A stretch of DNA of 64,000 nucleotides from Desmodus rotundus (GCF_022682495.2 NC_071391.1:107305195-107369194), one strand, 5' to 3'. Shown: positions 43,101-54,423, counted from the stretch's first letter. The notes: generated by a model from the letters alone, not told the origin. Made by a program: numbers and translations.

Positions 43101-45185
43101 ATTCTTTATTACAGTCTAGAATCAGCTTTGCTGTGCTCTCATCTTCCTCAGCATCCTGTTACGCAGCCCCACCTTCATTCCAAGAAGCACAATGGGAACA
43201 GGCTCCACTCTGCTAGCACTGTGCCGATCCCTGAGCAGTGTTTCTGCTGCCTGCGCCTTTGCTTTAAGTGCTGGGCCCTGGAGTCTATGGCCCAGGGACA
43301 CCCACTGAGCCTACATCTTTTTTCTGAAATCAGTGTTTGCCCTGCCCACGATCCCCAACCCTGGCTTGGCCTTTTGTTTGTGGTCCTGCGTTCGGTCTTG
43401 CTCTCTTGCCCTCCCTATGGATTGAATTTCTGACTCTGGACCCCAGTCAGATCATGGGAGCCTGCCCTCGTTCTCCCAGGCGCTGCGCTGGCAGAACCTG
43501 CGGGGAAAGCAGGCTTGGAAATCTATACTGAGCCAACTGTGCACTCCCGTCCAGATTTGTGCCCCACTCTTACTTTGGGAGCAGCCCCAAGAGCTCTTGA
43601 TGGAGACCTGGACTGCACTGACCATGTTTGTTAGGATTAGATGTAATGCCAGCCCCTCCACAGGGTGCTGAGGATGGTCCCCCTGGGAGCCCACCACCCA
43701 CTCTGATTCCTTTTCCAGTCCTAGTGTGCAACCTCGTTCTTGATGTTGAGCTTCACCTTGTTCTTCTGCTGCTGGGCACTGTACCAGGCTATCCTCTGCC
43801 ATTCTGAGTTTCCTTTTGAGTCTTTTGAACTCAGCGCCCTGTGTTCTCTCTGCCCCCCATCCCAATGCTGAGGCCACCTCTTCAGAACTCTAATGAGGAC
43901 ACCTCAGGGAGAGCTGGTCCAGAAGTATAAGCAGTGGCTCCTCCCACCCAACAAAGCTTATTCACTCATGTAAAGCACTTAGTGTAGAGTCTGGCCTAGA
44001 GTCAGCCTAGGTAGGTGTTATTTGTTGTTACTATTGTTGCTAACACCTTATAATTAAAGTAGGCAAGGTGTGGCCCCTGAAGAGGGAGGCACACATAGCT
44101 GTTACAAGTAATAAGCCATATTTTAAAGGTGGTTGTACATCCCCTTACCCCTGACACATTGCCTCAAACTGTGCTCCATGTGTTTGGCACAGAACACTCA
44201 CCTTGACCTTTCATGAGCTAAGACTCCCTCTTGGTCTATTCCTGTAGCTTCCCTCTCAACGTGTGACCCAATGGTCCCTTTCATCCAGCCCTGTGGAGTT
44301 ATTTCTCCTACTCATCGCTACAAGTGACCCTCCACCGGAACAAAGACAGGCTTGTTGATTGTTCTTCGCCTAAACACCAGTGGAGTGTGAGGAGCTGGTT
44401 ACTTGGAGAGTGTCCAGGACCCACTGTCCTTTTCATTGTAAATAGACTGTGGGCAAGAGGCGTCTCCTAGTCAAGGAACAGGATTCCAGGGGACATGGGC
44501 TTTGAAATAGGAAGATACGAGATTGTCAGAAGCTGCTGAGGTGTTGCTGCCAGGCTCCAGGAACAGAGGACATCTGCCATCAAGGCCACTGAGGAAAGTT
44601 AGCCAGGATATCAGCTGGCAATAATCATGAAGGAGGAGGAGCATCACCAAAGGGAAAAGCGAAACTGAAGCAGGAAGCATGTGACTTCCACAGGGCCTGG
44701 TCCTGTGCCTGATACAGAAGAAAATGTATGAATGAAAGAATGAATGGATAAATTAATTCAAGGAGTGAAGAAAAGAGGATAGCAGGCACCTCTTTTCCTT
44801 CCTCCTCTTCTCGTTTTCCCCCACCTCTCTCTTTCCCCTCTTTTCTCCTGGTGGGTCTATGTCCCATCCTGGAAGAAGTGCGAACTCTATCCCCACCAGA
44901 GTGGCAACCGTGTGCAGGAAGAAAGCCCAGGGTTGGCTCTGAAGTGTGGTGTGGGGCTGGCAGCTCCTTGGGAAGAGCCACAGTCTGAAGCAGGCCCATT
45001 AGTAGCAGGGCTCAGCAGAGGACTTGGTTTAGAAAAGAAACTAGCAGGATTAGCTGGAATAGGGCTTAGGTGAATGTCCTCTCATAAAGGGAGATCTTTG
45101 GGATGAAACTTTAAATCACCAAGAGTATGGCTCACTGGTGTAACAACGTAACATATAAATGTTAGAAGAATTTTATCCGTATGCC
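43101..45185. other. Unassigned intergenic sequence
   Basis: About 2 kb with no supported gene. The minus strand is open for 141 codons from 43,877 but the product is not recognised and codon pattern looks random. No repeat family identified apart from scattered simple purine or pyrimidine tracts (44,795-44,850). Confidence 0.35.
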
Positions 45186-45189
45186 GTGA

Positions 45190-45672
45190 CATTCACCCTT
45201 CTAAAAAGAGAAGACAGCGGTTTTTAGTGTTTTCACAGAGCTGTGCCACCATCCCATCCCCCTCGCCTAACTCTACAACATTTCGTCACCTTGTATTCAT
45301 TGAGTCACTCCCCATGCCCCACCCCCCCAGTGTCTGACCACCACCAATCTACATTCGTCTCAATGAATTTGCCTATTCTGGACATTTCATATAAATGGAA
45401 CCACTTAATATGTGTGAGGTCTTTTGTGTCTGCTGTTTCACTTAGCATAATATCTTTTAGGCTTACCCATGTTGTATCATGTATCAGTATTTCATTCCTT
45501 TTTATGGCTGAATAATATTCTACTGTACATATACCATGTCTTGTTTATCCATTTATCAGTTGATGACTATTCGAGTCGTTTCCACTTTTTTGGCTATTGT
45601 GTATAATGCTGTTATGAACATTTGTGTACAAGTTTTTGTGTGAACACATTTTCATTTTTTCTTTTTCTTTTC
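45190..45672 (-). repeat. Old L1 3' region, left part of a split element
   Basis: Reverse orientation: GTGTTTTCACAGAGCTGTGCC, CATATAAATGGAACCACTTA, TTTCACTTAGCATAATATC, GGCTGAATAATATTCTACTG and TATTGTGTATAATGCTGTTATG. The L1 continues at 47,610 after an insertion of about 1.9 kb. Confidence 0.85.
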
Positions 45673-45776
45673 AGGGAAAAACTGTGTCTTTTCAAGCTCT
45701 GTTCACTGAAAACAGTTAGAAACAATGAAAATCCCAGTGCCACAGAGCAATCTAGTGCCTAGCTTGAGATTCTTTT

Positions 45777-47346
45777 ATTTTTTTTTTCATTTTACTGTTC
45801 ATATTTTTTATCTTCTTTCTTTCAGATAAATCCCTTTAACATTTCATATAATAAGGGTTTCGTGATGATGAACTCCTTTAACTTGACCGTATCTGGGAAG
45901 CACTTTATCTGCCCTTCCATTCTAAATGACAGCTTTGCTGGATAGAGTAACCTTGGATATAGGTCCTTGCCTTTCATGATTTTGAATACTTCTTGCCAGT
46001 CCCTTCTTGCCTGCAAGGTTTCTTTTGAGAAATCAGCTAACAGTCTTATGGGAACTCCTTTGTAGGTAACTGTGTCCTTTCCTCTTGCTGCTTCTAAGAT
46101 TCTCTCCTGTTTCATCTTGGCTAATGTAATTATGATGTGCCTTGGTGTGTGTTCCTCCGTGGGTCCAGCTTCTTTGGGACTCTCTGAGCTTCCTGGACTT
46201 CCTGGAAGTCTATTTCCTTTGCCAGATTAAGGAAGTTCTTCTTCATTATTTGTTCAAATAAGTTTTCAATTTTTTGTTCTTCCTCTTCTCCTTCTGGTAC
46301 CCCTATAATTCGGATGTTGGAACATTTCAAGATGTCCTGGAGGTTCCTAAGCCTCTCCTCATTTTTCCAAGTTCTTGTTTCTTCATTCTTTTCTGGTTGG
46401 ATGTTTCTTTCTTCCTTCTGGTCCACACCATTGATTTGAGTCCCAGTTTCCTTCTCATCACTATTGGTTCTCTGTACATTTTCCTTTGTTTCTCTTAGCA
46501 TAGGCTTCATTTTTTCATCTAGTTTTCGAACAAATTCAACCAATTCTGTGAGCGTCTTAATAACCAGTGTTTTGAACTGTGCATCCGATAGGTTGGCTAT
46601 CTCTTCCTCCCTTAGTTGTATTTTTTCTGGAGCTTTAAAGTGTTCTGTCATTTGGGCCTTTTTTTTTTTTTTTTGGTCTTGGTGCATCTGTTACTTAAAG
46701 GGGCAGAGCCTTAGGTGTTCACCAGGGCGGGGTAACACTGGTCACTGCGCTGTGACGCTGTATGTGGGGGAGGGGCCAAGAAGGAGCAATGGCACCCGCT
46801 CCACTCTCCACCGGATTTCAGCCACTCCCTCCGCTACCCACAATCAAATTGGGCCCTTCTGGTCCTGATTCCCGGGTGGGTGGGCTTGTGTACATTCTAG
46901 GACCGTGTTGGTCTCTCCAATGAACTCTCCTGTGAATCTGGGAGTTTCTCCTGCTGCTGTATTAGCCCCCACAGGTGTCTTAAATCAGAGGTTTGAGGCT
47001 TTATTTCCCTGCACTGGAGCCCTGGATTATGCAGTTTGTCTTACTCCCCATTTGTTCCTCCCGGTTATGTGCACGCGAATGTGGGACCGCCCAGTCTGCA
47101 ATCTGCTGCCTTGCCGGTTCACCAGCCACTGCCTTGCCACGAGTCCTCTCCGCCTGGCTGCCTGTCTCCGCCCCTCCTACCAGTCTGGATGAAGTTTCCT
47201 CTTTAATTCCTTGGTTGTCGGACTTCCATACAGTTTGATTTTCAGTTAGTTCTAATTGTTTTTTGTTTTCAAATTTGTTGTTGTCATCCTTTTGGTTGTG
47301 TGAGGAGGCACAGTGTGTGTAGCTATGCCTCCATCTTTGCCGGAAG
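45777..47346 (-). mobile_element. HAL1 (half-L1) retrotransposon, minus strand, short 3' end
   Basis: 5'UTR starts at about 47,346 (AAGATGGAGGCATAGC), followed by the ORF1 region and ending in an A-run straight after GAACAGTAAAATG at about 45,777. The G-rich 3'UTR seen in the copies at 8.6 and 53.7 kb is absent, so this copy either represents a different HAL1 subfamily or used an early poly(A). ORF1 is the best preserved of the three. It is inserted within DNA that itself splits an older L1. Confidence 0.85.
45822..46687 (-). pseudogene. HAL1 ORF1, nearly intact, one frameshift
   Basis: A frame from 46,687 runs 185 codons: Lys-rich start, a long charged coiled-coil region (about residues 20-120), then the RRM word NIRIIGVPEGEEEEQKIENL and RVPKKLDPRRNT. 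One frameshift near 46,130 then moves to the frame that supplies the C-terminal domain down to 45,822 (RILEAARGKDTVTYKGVPIR, ETLQARRDWQEV, PLLYEMLKGFI). Together this is the full L1 ORF1p plan: an RNA-binding trimer and nucleic-acid chaperone. It could have been active recently on an evolutionary scale. No ORF2 follows. Confidence 0.85.
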
Positions 47347-47349
47347 TCC

Positions 47350-47609
47350 TCATTTTTTCTTGAGTATAAAATATCCCTCACTTTTTGGAAGTTGGCATTA
47401 ACAACTTCACTTTTATGAAAGACCTACATTAGTACCTGTTGCGAACTGTAAAAATGTGAAGAGGATTTTCGCTTTTACGAGAAGAGGCAATGGGCCTCAC
47501 AGAGGTAGCACACACCTCGAGCAGTGAGGGGCGTGCTTTCACCACCTGTTCATGTCGTGTTGGTTTTATGTGTTCTTTGCTATGATTTAACAGGTTATTT
47601 TTTGACTAC
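47350..47609. repeat. Unclassified insertion inside the split L1
   Basis: Between the HAL1 and the right half of the old L1 lies DNA with words TTGGAAGTTGGCATTAACAA, TTTTATGAAAGACCTACATTAG and GATTTTCGCTTTTACGAGAA. Together with 45,673-45,776 it looks like an older repeat that the HAL1 split. I recall similar words from old mammalian repeats but cannot name one. Confidence 0.4.
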
Positions 47610-47955
47610 TTTTGGTTAGCAGGAGAAACCTGCATACCTAGGGGTAGAGTTGCTGGGTTATGTGGTACGTAACTCTAAGTTTATCTTTTGGGGGAGCTAC
47701 CAAGCCGTTTTCCACAGTCGCTGCACTATTTTACATTCCTACCTTCAATGTTTGTGGGTTCCAGTGTCTACACGTCGTTGTCAACACTCGTCACTGTCGG
47801 TCTTTTCATAGTCATGCCAGTGGCTGTGAAGCTGTACCTCATTACAGCTTTGGATTATGCTTCTCTAGTAATGATGTTGAGCATCTTTTCATACATGTAT
47901 TGGCCATTTGTATGTCTTCTTTGGAGAAATATCTTTAAAAATGTGTCACTTTAAC
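47610..47955 (-). repeat. Old L1 3' region, right part of the split element
   Basis: ACCTAGGGGTAGAGTTGCTGG, TACCAAGCCGTTTTCCACAG, TGATGTTGAGCATCTTTTCA and TTGGCCATTTGTATGTCTTC continue the L1 interrupted at 45,672. Confidence 0.85.
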
Positions 47956-47959
47956 TCTT

Positions 47960-48440
47960 GGTGCATATATCCATATTCCTTGGTACAGCCTGAGACTGGG
48001 CATATGTACTGCTAATCACTTCTTTTAGCTACCATCAGTGAATGGAATAGCGGTGTGATTTCCTGAGCTTTCCTTGAAGGAAGAGGAATGTGGTGGAGGT
48101 TGACGTTTTTCCTGAGTGTTGCTTTCATTGGCTGTCAGGTGGCATATTACTGCAGAGATTAAATTTAGAATTTAGGTGTGGGCCGCATGATAGTCACTGG
48201 CTCATATAGGTTCAGCAATACCAGTTATTTAAGGTCTGTGTCTGTTCTGATTGGCTGATGCCCATGCCATAATAGCTATTTGACATTGCCACATATAGAT
48301 TATCTGCCTCACTTGCCTGGCATACAGTCGATAATTGTTAATTTTCTTTCCTTTGCTTCTTTTTTGGGCTCTTTTATATCTGCCGTCCTCGAGAGTAGGC
48401 CATTGATTGCTAGTATCTACTTTTTTTTAAGGAATGGACG
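47960..48440. other. Unassigned intergenic sequence
   Basis: No gene or repeat recognised. Confidence 0.4.
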
Positions 48441-48442
48441 AT

Positions 48443-48648
48443 TTTTAAAACATTCTTATTTACTGATTTGAGAGAAAGAGAGAGAGAAACATTGATGTGG
48501 GAGAGAAACATTGATTGGTGGCCTGTTTTGTGTGCCCTGACCAGAGATCGAACTCACAGCCTAGGTGTGTGCCTTGACTGGGATTCAACTCTCAGACTTT
48601 TGGTGTGTGGGACTACACTCCAACCAGCTGAGCCGTCTGGCTAGGGAT
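48443..48648 (-). repeat. Ves SINE
   Basis: Reverse orientation with a duplicated GAGAGAAACATTGATG stretch, CCAACCAGCTGAGCCGTCTGG and a diverged head. Confidence 0.85.
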
Positions 48649-48889
48649 CTCTGATGCTTTTTGGTGGGTGGTCTGGTTCTTTAGCATGAAAACAAATCTT
48701 TCTATACAGCCCTTTGCCACAATGAGGTGGGCAATTGCTCATAATCCCAGAGTCCCCCATTGAGCCCCTTGGCCTGTTAACCTGAAGAAGCTTTTTAAAG
48801 GAAGTTATTCTGTGGGGGCACACTGGGCCCACACTCAGTTATGTTCTCGCTTGCTCACACCCACAGTGACCACTGATTGGCGTAAGTGA

Positions 48890-49490
48890 AAAATACGTGT
48901 TAGTTATGGGAACAATTTAAATGGAGGTAGTAGGAAGCTGGTTAAATAAAGTATGGTACAGCCGTACTGCAGGGTTGCCACACTTGGTCTGTGGAGGGCC
49001 AGAGAGTAACGTTTAGGTTTTGGGGGCCTCAGACTCACTGATGGAACTACTCAGCTCAGCTTTTGAGATGCACAGGCAACCACAGACAACATGTAAGTGA
49101 CTGGGCTTTGTATGTGCTCCAGGAAGGCTTCACTTAGGTGCTGGGTCATCCCAGACCTGCAGGCCATAGTTTGCTGACCTCTGATCTAATGAACTCTTAC
49201 CATTTGTCTATTAAAAAAGAATCAAATAGTATTATGTGTACTGACAAAGATGTCCATCAAACTGTTAAATAAATAAATAAATAAATAATATAACATACCC
49301 ACTTGTACAGGCATGAAAAGAGTCTTGAAGAACACACACTCAACTGTTAACAATAATCACACCAGGTGATTAGAGTTGGGGAAGTGGGAGGTGGAGGCAA
49401 ATGGGTACTTCTCCTTAACATACTGTTTCAATGTTGTGCACTGAGAGCACCTGGCTTTGTAATTAAATAAAATTCAATAGGGATTTTTTT
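48890..49490 (+). repeat. Old L1 3' UTR split by a hAT element
   Basis: GGAAGCTGGTTAAATAAAGTATGG before and TATTAAAAAAGAATCAAATAG, GTACTGACAAAGATGTCCA, TTGTAATTAAATAAAATTC after the hAT copy at 48,971-49,185 form one L1 3' end. It contains an (AAAT)n run at 49,266-49,288. Confidence 0.6.
48971..49185 (-). repeat. hAT-type MER element (same family as 14.69 kb)
   Basis: CAGGGTTGCCACACTTGGTC, AACTACTCAGCTCAGCTTTTG, CAACCACAGACAACATGTAAG and GCCATAGTTTGCTGACCTCTG. It lies in reverse orientation inside an L1. Confidence 0.75.
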
Positions 49491-49682
49491 TAATTCAAAA
49501 GACTTTGCTAGTCATAATTATAATGTGCATAAGCTTGTGTTCTACATAAAATATAACAACTTCACAATCATCATAACCACACAATCACAATTACACAGTG
49601 CCTCTAAGCATCCATGTAGGATGGGAGTCTAGCCAGATCTGTGGACAAAGAGGAGACAGGCTGACTGAGAAGCCAGGGCAGG

Positions 49683-49747
49683 AGCTTTGCGCAGTGGCAG
49701 TATCGTAGCCAATGAGGTTTACCAGAGGAGCAATTGTTGCTAATTGA
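49683..49747 (+). pseudogene. U4 snRNA 3'-truncated retropseudogene
   Basis: AGCTTTGCGCAGTGGCAGTATCGTAGCCAATGAGGTTTA-type sequence matches the first ~62-65 nt of U4 snRNA (stem II and the 5' stem-loop), ending at GCTAATTGA. Several changes occur in the 5' stem-loop (ACCAGAGGAGCAATTGTTGC). U4 is the U6-pairing RNA of the spliceosome. The remaining ~80 nt, including the Sm site, are missing. The copy is bounded by an exact 17-bp duplication TGAGAAGCCAGGGCAGG (49,666-49,682 and 49,745-49,761) and has no poly(A) tail. There is no snRNA promoter evidence, so it is not expected to be expressed. Confidence 0.93.
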
Positions 49748-49761
49748 GAAGCCAGGGCAGG

Positions 49762-50465
49762 GCCTGGATTGGGAAGTGTGAAGCTGTCCTGGAAACAGAG
49801 TCTGAGGGAGAGCTGGGGACAGAGACATCACCTTCTACTCAGGAAGCCCCTCACATCCAGCTCCTTCTAGGTCCGAAGGGACTCAGGAATGTTACAGTAG
49901 CTTCTACTTTCTGGGTCAGTACCTGCACTTTCACCTAACTTGAAGCCCCTGTTCCCTCGTTTGCTGGAGATCCACTGCTGCAGGCCTGGTGCTGGTGGGT
50001 GGAGGAGGTCTCCACGCTCACAGCTGAGGCAGGAGGGGCACAGGTCAAGTTCACTGCTCTGGCATACGTGTGCCACAGAGGTGAGTGAGAGTGATCTTTG
50101 TGCAATAAGTCACCTATGAGTCACCCTGAAGTATGAATAGGAGTTCATCACATCAACTAAGGCAGGGCAGGAAGTTCCAGGCAGGCAGAAGAGCAGGAGG
50201 TCCAGAGACAGGAAATACAGTCAAAGGCACCCTGAGAAGTTTATGCACAGAGGTGAGGCTGAGAGGCCACAGATCAGGAAGAGAAACTAGCAGAGAGTTG
50301 CAAGCAGGAGAGACAGGAAGTCAAACTTGAACTTTAGAGAGATTTTCTGTGGTGAGGGGTGGGGAGGTGTGGGAATGGATGGCAGGAGCAATTCACGATC
50401 ACTTGTCTAGGTGAGAAGTGATGAGAGCCTGCCGTCAGCCAGCCCGGGATTCAGACCTCTCTGCC
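49762..50465. other. Unassigned intergenic sequence
   Basis: No gene or repeat recognised; moderately GC-rich and purine-rich on the plus strand. Confidence 0.4.
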
Positions 50466-50469
50466 CTCA

Positions 50470-50835
50470 CCTGTGGGCCGTTCTCGAAGCTGCCCACTGT
50501 GCTTGCTATGCACTCTCCTGGCATCTTAGCATGGCCAGTTCTCCTTCAGTCTTTAAACTTTTAAAACTCACATATCACCTCTATGAAGAAAAATTCATTG
50601 ACATCCTCACCCCGTCCCCCACCACTGGGTCAGGGAGCCCTGCTCTGGGCTCTATGAGATTCTGTGCATTTCTCTGTCTGAGTGTGAATCCTATTGCTCT
50701 ATGATTGTATTTTGGTTCCGAATTAGACTGTTACTTTCCTAGGGCAGGAGCAAGGTCTCATTTGTCTTCGGGTTTCCAATGCCGAGCACAAAGCCTGATG
50801 GAGAAGGTAACTAGTAAATATCTGTGACTGAATGA
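50470..50835 (+). repeat. L2 LINE 3' part
   Basis: GAAGCTGCCCACTGTGCTTGC, TGACATCCTCACCCCGTCCC, TGTTACTTTCCTAGGGCAGG, TTTCCAATGCCGAGCACAAAG follow the L2 3' end. Confidence 0.65.
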
Positions 50836-51105
50836 CTAAGTGGATAAGTGAAAAGTAAAGAGGGAAGGTGAGAGATCTGGGGAGTCACATCAGGACAACT
50901 TGCCAAGTGGCTGGGCAGGCCTGCTGGGAAAGGCAGGCAGTGAGGGTGGCATCCAGGGTGACTCCAGGTTATCTGGTTTGGGACTAGGGAAGGTGGGAGT
51001 TGTTTTCACTCACAATACTGACTCTGAATTTATTTTTTCCCCCCTCACATTAACCACTGCTCCAACTCTCTGCACACCAACTGAGTGTCCAACAATTCAA
51101 CTTGG

Positions 51106-51298
51106 CCATGGCCAAGCAGCTCAGTCGGGTAGAGCATTGTCTCTGATACACCAAGGTTGCGGGTTTGATCCCCTGTCAGGGCACATACAGGAATCAGCCA
51201 ATGAATGCATAAATAAGAGCAATAAATCGATGCCCCCACCCCATCTCCCTTCCTCTCTCTCTCTAAAATCAATAAATCAAAAATAAAATAATTTTAAA
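51106..51298 (+). repeat. Ves-related SINE, divergent subfamily
   Basis: GCCATGGCCAAGCAGCTCAG head, B-box GGTTTGATCCC, GTCAGGGCACATACAGGAATC, a spacer with AATGAATGCATAAATAAG and a TAAAATCAATAAATC tail. The spacer and tail differ from the common copies and are shared with 52,313-52,495, so these two form a separate subfamily. Confidence 0.85.
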
Positions 51299-51299
51299 A

Positions 51300-51675
51300 A
51301 TTCAATTGAATTCTCACACTATCTACTTGGAGTTAGCATGAGACTCCACAGGTCAAGAGGTCAGCTCCACAAGACTGCCTCAGGGTCCCACCTGCACTTC
51401 TGACCAACTGGCTATAAGTTGGGGTTTCCACAAACTCCTTTTCAGGTTCAGTGATTTGTTAGAACAGCTCACACAAATCAAGGAAACACTTTACATTTAC
51501 CACTTTTTCATAAATGATGCAACTCAGGAACCGCCAGCTGGAAGAGACGCATGGGGCAAAGTGTTGGAGGAGGGGAGGCATGGAGCTTCCACGGCCTCTG
51601 GGTATGCATCCCCCTGGCACCTAGCACCTCAATGTGGTTACCAGCCCAGGAGCTCTTTGAAACCCCCTGCATATA
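51300..51675 (-). mobile_element. Probable ERVL-type LTR fragment
   Basis: GTGATTTGTTAGAACAGCTC, ACAAATCAAGGAAACACTTTAC, TGATGCAACTCAGGAACCGCC and GCAAAGTGTTGGAGGAGGGG match the reverse strand of an old mammalian ERVL-related LTR. Exact family not determined. Confidence 0.5.
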
Positions 51676-52312
51676 ACTGAAAGCAAAAAGGGAATTTATT
51701 GGCTCACATAAGTGACAACTCCAAGGGGTAGGTCTAATTTCCATGGCTGGATACAAAGGTCAGGACCTTGGCTTCACTCCTTGATGATTTAGTCTCACTT
51801 CCTATCTCTAAGTTCCATCACAGCAACTTCAGCCTATGTGGTGTCAAAAAATGGCTACAGTAGCTCCAGCTGCCTCCTTTCCAGCTCAGTTCCAGACAGA
51901 AGGGGCAGGCTTCTTATTTACATCTAGAAGAACCTGCAACAGCCCTGAGAGTCACTCTCTTGAGGCCAGTATGGTGGTTTGCTGGTCCCTTTACCCATCT
52001 GAGGTCAAGGGCCAGTGGTATAGTCTTGTGCCAGATAAGGAGGGATGGGTCCTTGGTGGGTGGGGGAGGCAACAAATGCTCACTATTGGGGGAGGGGCAA
52101 TGCTCTGAAACCCTGCCAAAGTGGGGCTCAGACAGCACCGGCACAGTGCCTGTACTTTGCAACTCTCAGGAAATACTTCCATGTTGCATGAAAATATGGC
52201 ACTACCAAGCCGTGACCTGGGACTCTAGGACAGAAACTACTTCCTGGCTTCATGGTCAGTGTGGGTCCAATGGGTGAAAATACCTGCTGGCTAAGTCAAG
52301 GTACTCTAGAGG
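51676..52312. repeat. Probable old repeat, then unassigned sequence
   Basis: AAAGGGAATTTATTGGCTCACATAAG and AATGGCTACAGTAGCTCCAG resemble an old interspersed repeat that I cannot name (to about 51,960). The remainder shows no recognisable element. Confidence 0.35.
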
Positions 52313-52497
52313 GCCTGGCCAGGTAGCTTAGTTGGTTAGCATGTTGTCCTAATACACTAAGTTTGTGGGTACGATCCCTGATCAGGGCACATGTAAGAAT
52401 CAACCAATGAATGCATAAATAAGTGGAAAAACACATTGATGTTTCTCTCTCCTTCTCTCCTCCTCTCTCTCTCTCTCTAAAATCAAATAAACAAAAA
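52313..52497 (+). repeat. Ves-related SINE, divergent subfamily
   Basis: GGCCTGGCCAGGTAGCTTAG head, AATCAACCAATGAATGCATAAATAAG spacer, (CT)n-rich body, TAAAATCAAATAAAC tail. Shares diagnostic spacer with 51,106. Confidence 0.85.
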
Positions 52498-52689
52498 ATA
52501 CTCTAGAAGCCTGCAAGGTACAAACCCTTTTAATTTGGGTATTTAAATGCTAATCTGTCTAGGGAAATCCAGGCAAGAAGACAAAACCCCCAAACATTGG
52601 GAAGTTGCAGAGTCAAGAAGTCTCTTAAGGTTATGAGAGCCTTAGTCCTTACTTTACAGTTTCCAATTCTTTCTCCTAGATGGAACCTA

Positions 52690-52860
52690 GGGGTCCAATT
52701 TATTAATTTGTTCACTCATCTAATAAAAACTTATTGATCACCTACTCTGGGCCAAATCCTGGAGGCACAAAGGCGAAGAAGGCCCGATCTCAGCTCTCGA
52801 GGTGATCACTGGCCAGAGCAGGGAGAGTGACTAAACAAGTGACCATCCCTGAATGTGTAA
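52690..52860 (+). repeat. Old mammal-wide repeat trace
   Basis: AAAACTTATTGATCACCTACTCTGGGCC, ATCCTGGAGGCACAAAGGCG and ATCTCAGCTCTCGAGGTGATC belong to the TTATTGAGCACCTACTATGTGCC class of ancient repeats. Confidence 0.5.
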
Positions 52861-53725
52861 CTGTGAATAATGGAGGTGTCATGGCAGAGCTTTGGAAGGA
52901 AGGAACAGCCCTGTCCCCCGGGGCTGTCTCACCTGTGCCGCATGTGGGCGGTTTCTCAGCACAGTGGGGTTGAAATTATCTAAATTCACACCTGGAGCAC
53001 TGCCCTCTATTGCAAATGGGAGGGTAAAGTTGGCATGAATTTTATGGAGAAAAATTTGCCAATAGCTAGCTAAATTTTCCAGCATTTTCTCTTCCAGGAA
53101 GATACTTTTATTTGCATGTGTAAGGAATCACATATGAGCAGGGTTTTACACTGCAGTGCCATGGGTGATAAACGCTGGAAATAAACTGAATGCTCAACAT
53201 TAATCACAAAGATGATATGACCGCACAAAGAAATGCAGACCTACCGCAGGTCTTCACATAATGTTTCCTTCAACATTATTGTCTAATAACATGTGACTAG
53301 GTGCCATAGGAATTCTTGCTTATAGGGGCCTGTTTAAATCATTAGCCTATGGTGAAATTGGTTTCATTATACGTTGTTTCACTTAAAGTCACAGAACCTA
53401 TCCATGACATTAAGTGAGGATTCGCTGCATTAAATCAAAGGGGAAACTATGTGTCATTCTGGAACATTCACACTCTAAGAAGTGAAAAAGCAAGGGCCTG
53501 AACTGTGTTACAGTGTGCTGCCTTTTTTAGAAAAAAAGGAAGAAAAATATTGCTTGTCTATATAAACTATAAACATACATAAGCTAATTTAAACTAGCTC
53601 TGGAAGGTAAAATAGAAACAGATATCTCCTTTAGCGAGAGGAATTGGATGTTCCAGGGATGATGATAGGGAAACTTCACTGTGTACGTTTTACCATTTCA
53701 GTTTTTAGTGTATTATCTATATTTT
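52861..53725. other. Unassigned intergenic sequence
   Basis: No gene or repeat recognised. Confidence 0.4.
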
Positions 53726-54423
53726 AAAAAGTCCCCCATTCTGGCCAAGATGGAGGCATAGGTAGATATGCTTTGCTTCCTTGCACAACCAAAAGAAGGA
53801 CAACAAGCAATTTAAAAACAAAACCAACCAGAACTGCCAGAAAACTGAACTGTATGAAAGTCTGACAACCAAGGAATTAAAGAAGAAACATTGACCTAGA
53901 CAGCTAGGAGGGGCAGAGATGGGCAGCCGGGTGGAGAAGACAAGCAGCAAGGTGGTGGCAGGCAGAATGGCAGGTAAGACGGTGGCTGGCAGACCAGGTG
54001 GTCCCACATTCACATACAAATAAACCAGGAAAGAACAACAGGGGAGCAAGACAGACCGTGCAACCCAGCATTCCAGCATGGGGAAACTAGAGCCTCAAAA
54101 CCTCTGGATGTGAAAACCTGTGGGGGTTGCGGCAGTGGGAGAAACTTCTAGCCTTACAGGAGAGTCCGTTGGAGAGACCACAGGGTCCTAGAACATACAC
54201 AAGCCCACCCAGCTGGGAATCAGCACCAGAAGGGCCCAACTTGCTTGTGGGTAGTGAGGGAAGTTACTGAAAGTGGGGCAAGAGCTGAGCAAGTGGCAGT
54301 GTTCCCTCTCTGACCCTTCCCCCACATATAGGTCCACAGTGCAGCGATGTGGGTTGCCCTTCCCTGGCAAATACCTAAGGCTCCACCCCTTACAATGCAA
54401 CAGGTGCTCCCAGACAAAGAAAT

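Noticed and set aside
43452..43877. 141-codon minus-strand frame
   Set aside because: I considered a retrocopy because of a charged N-terminal stretch, but I recognise no family, and there is no supporting splice, Kozak or conservation evidence.
49683..49747. Functional U4 snRNA gene
   Set aside because: Less than half of the RNA is present, the Sm site is missing, and it is enclosed by a retroposition target duplication.
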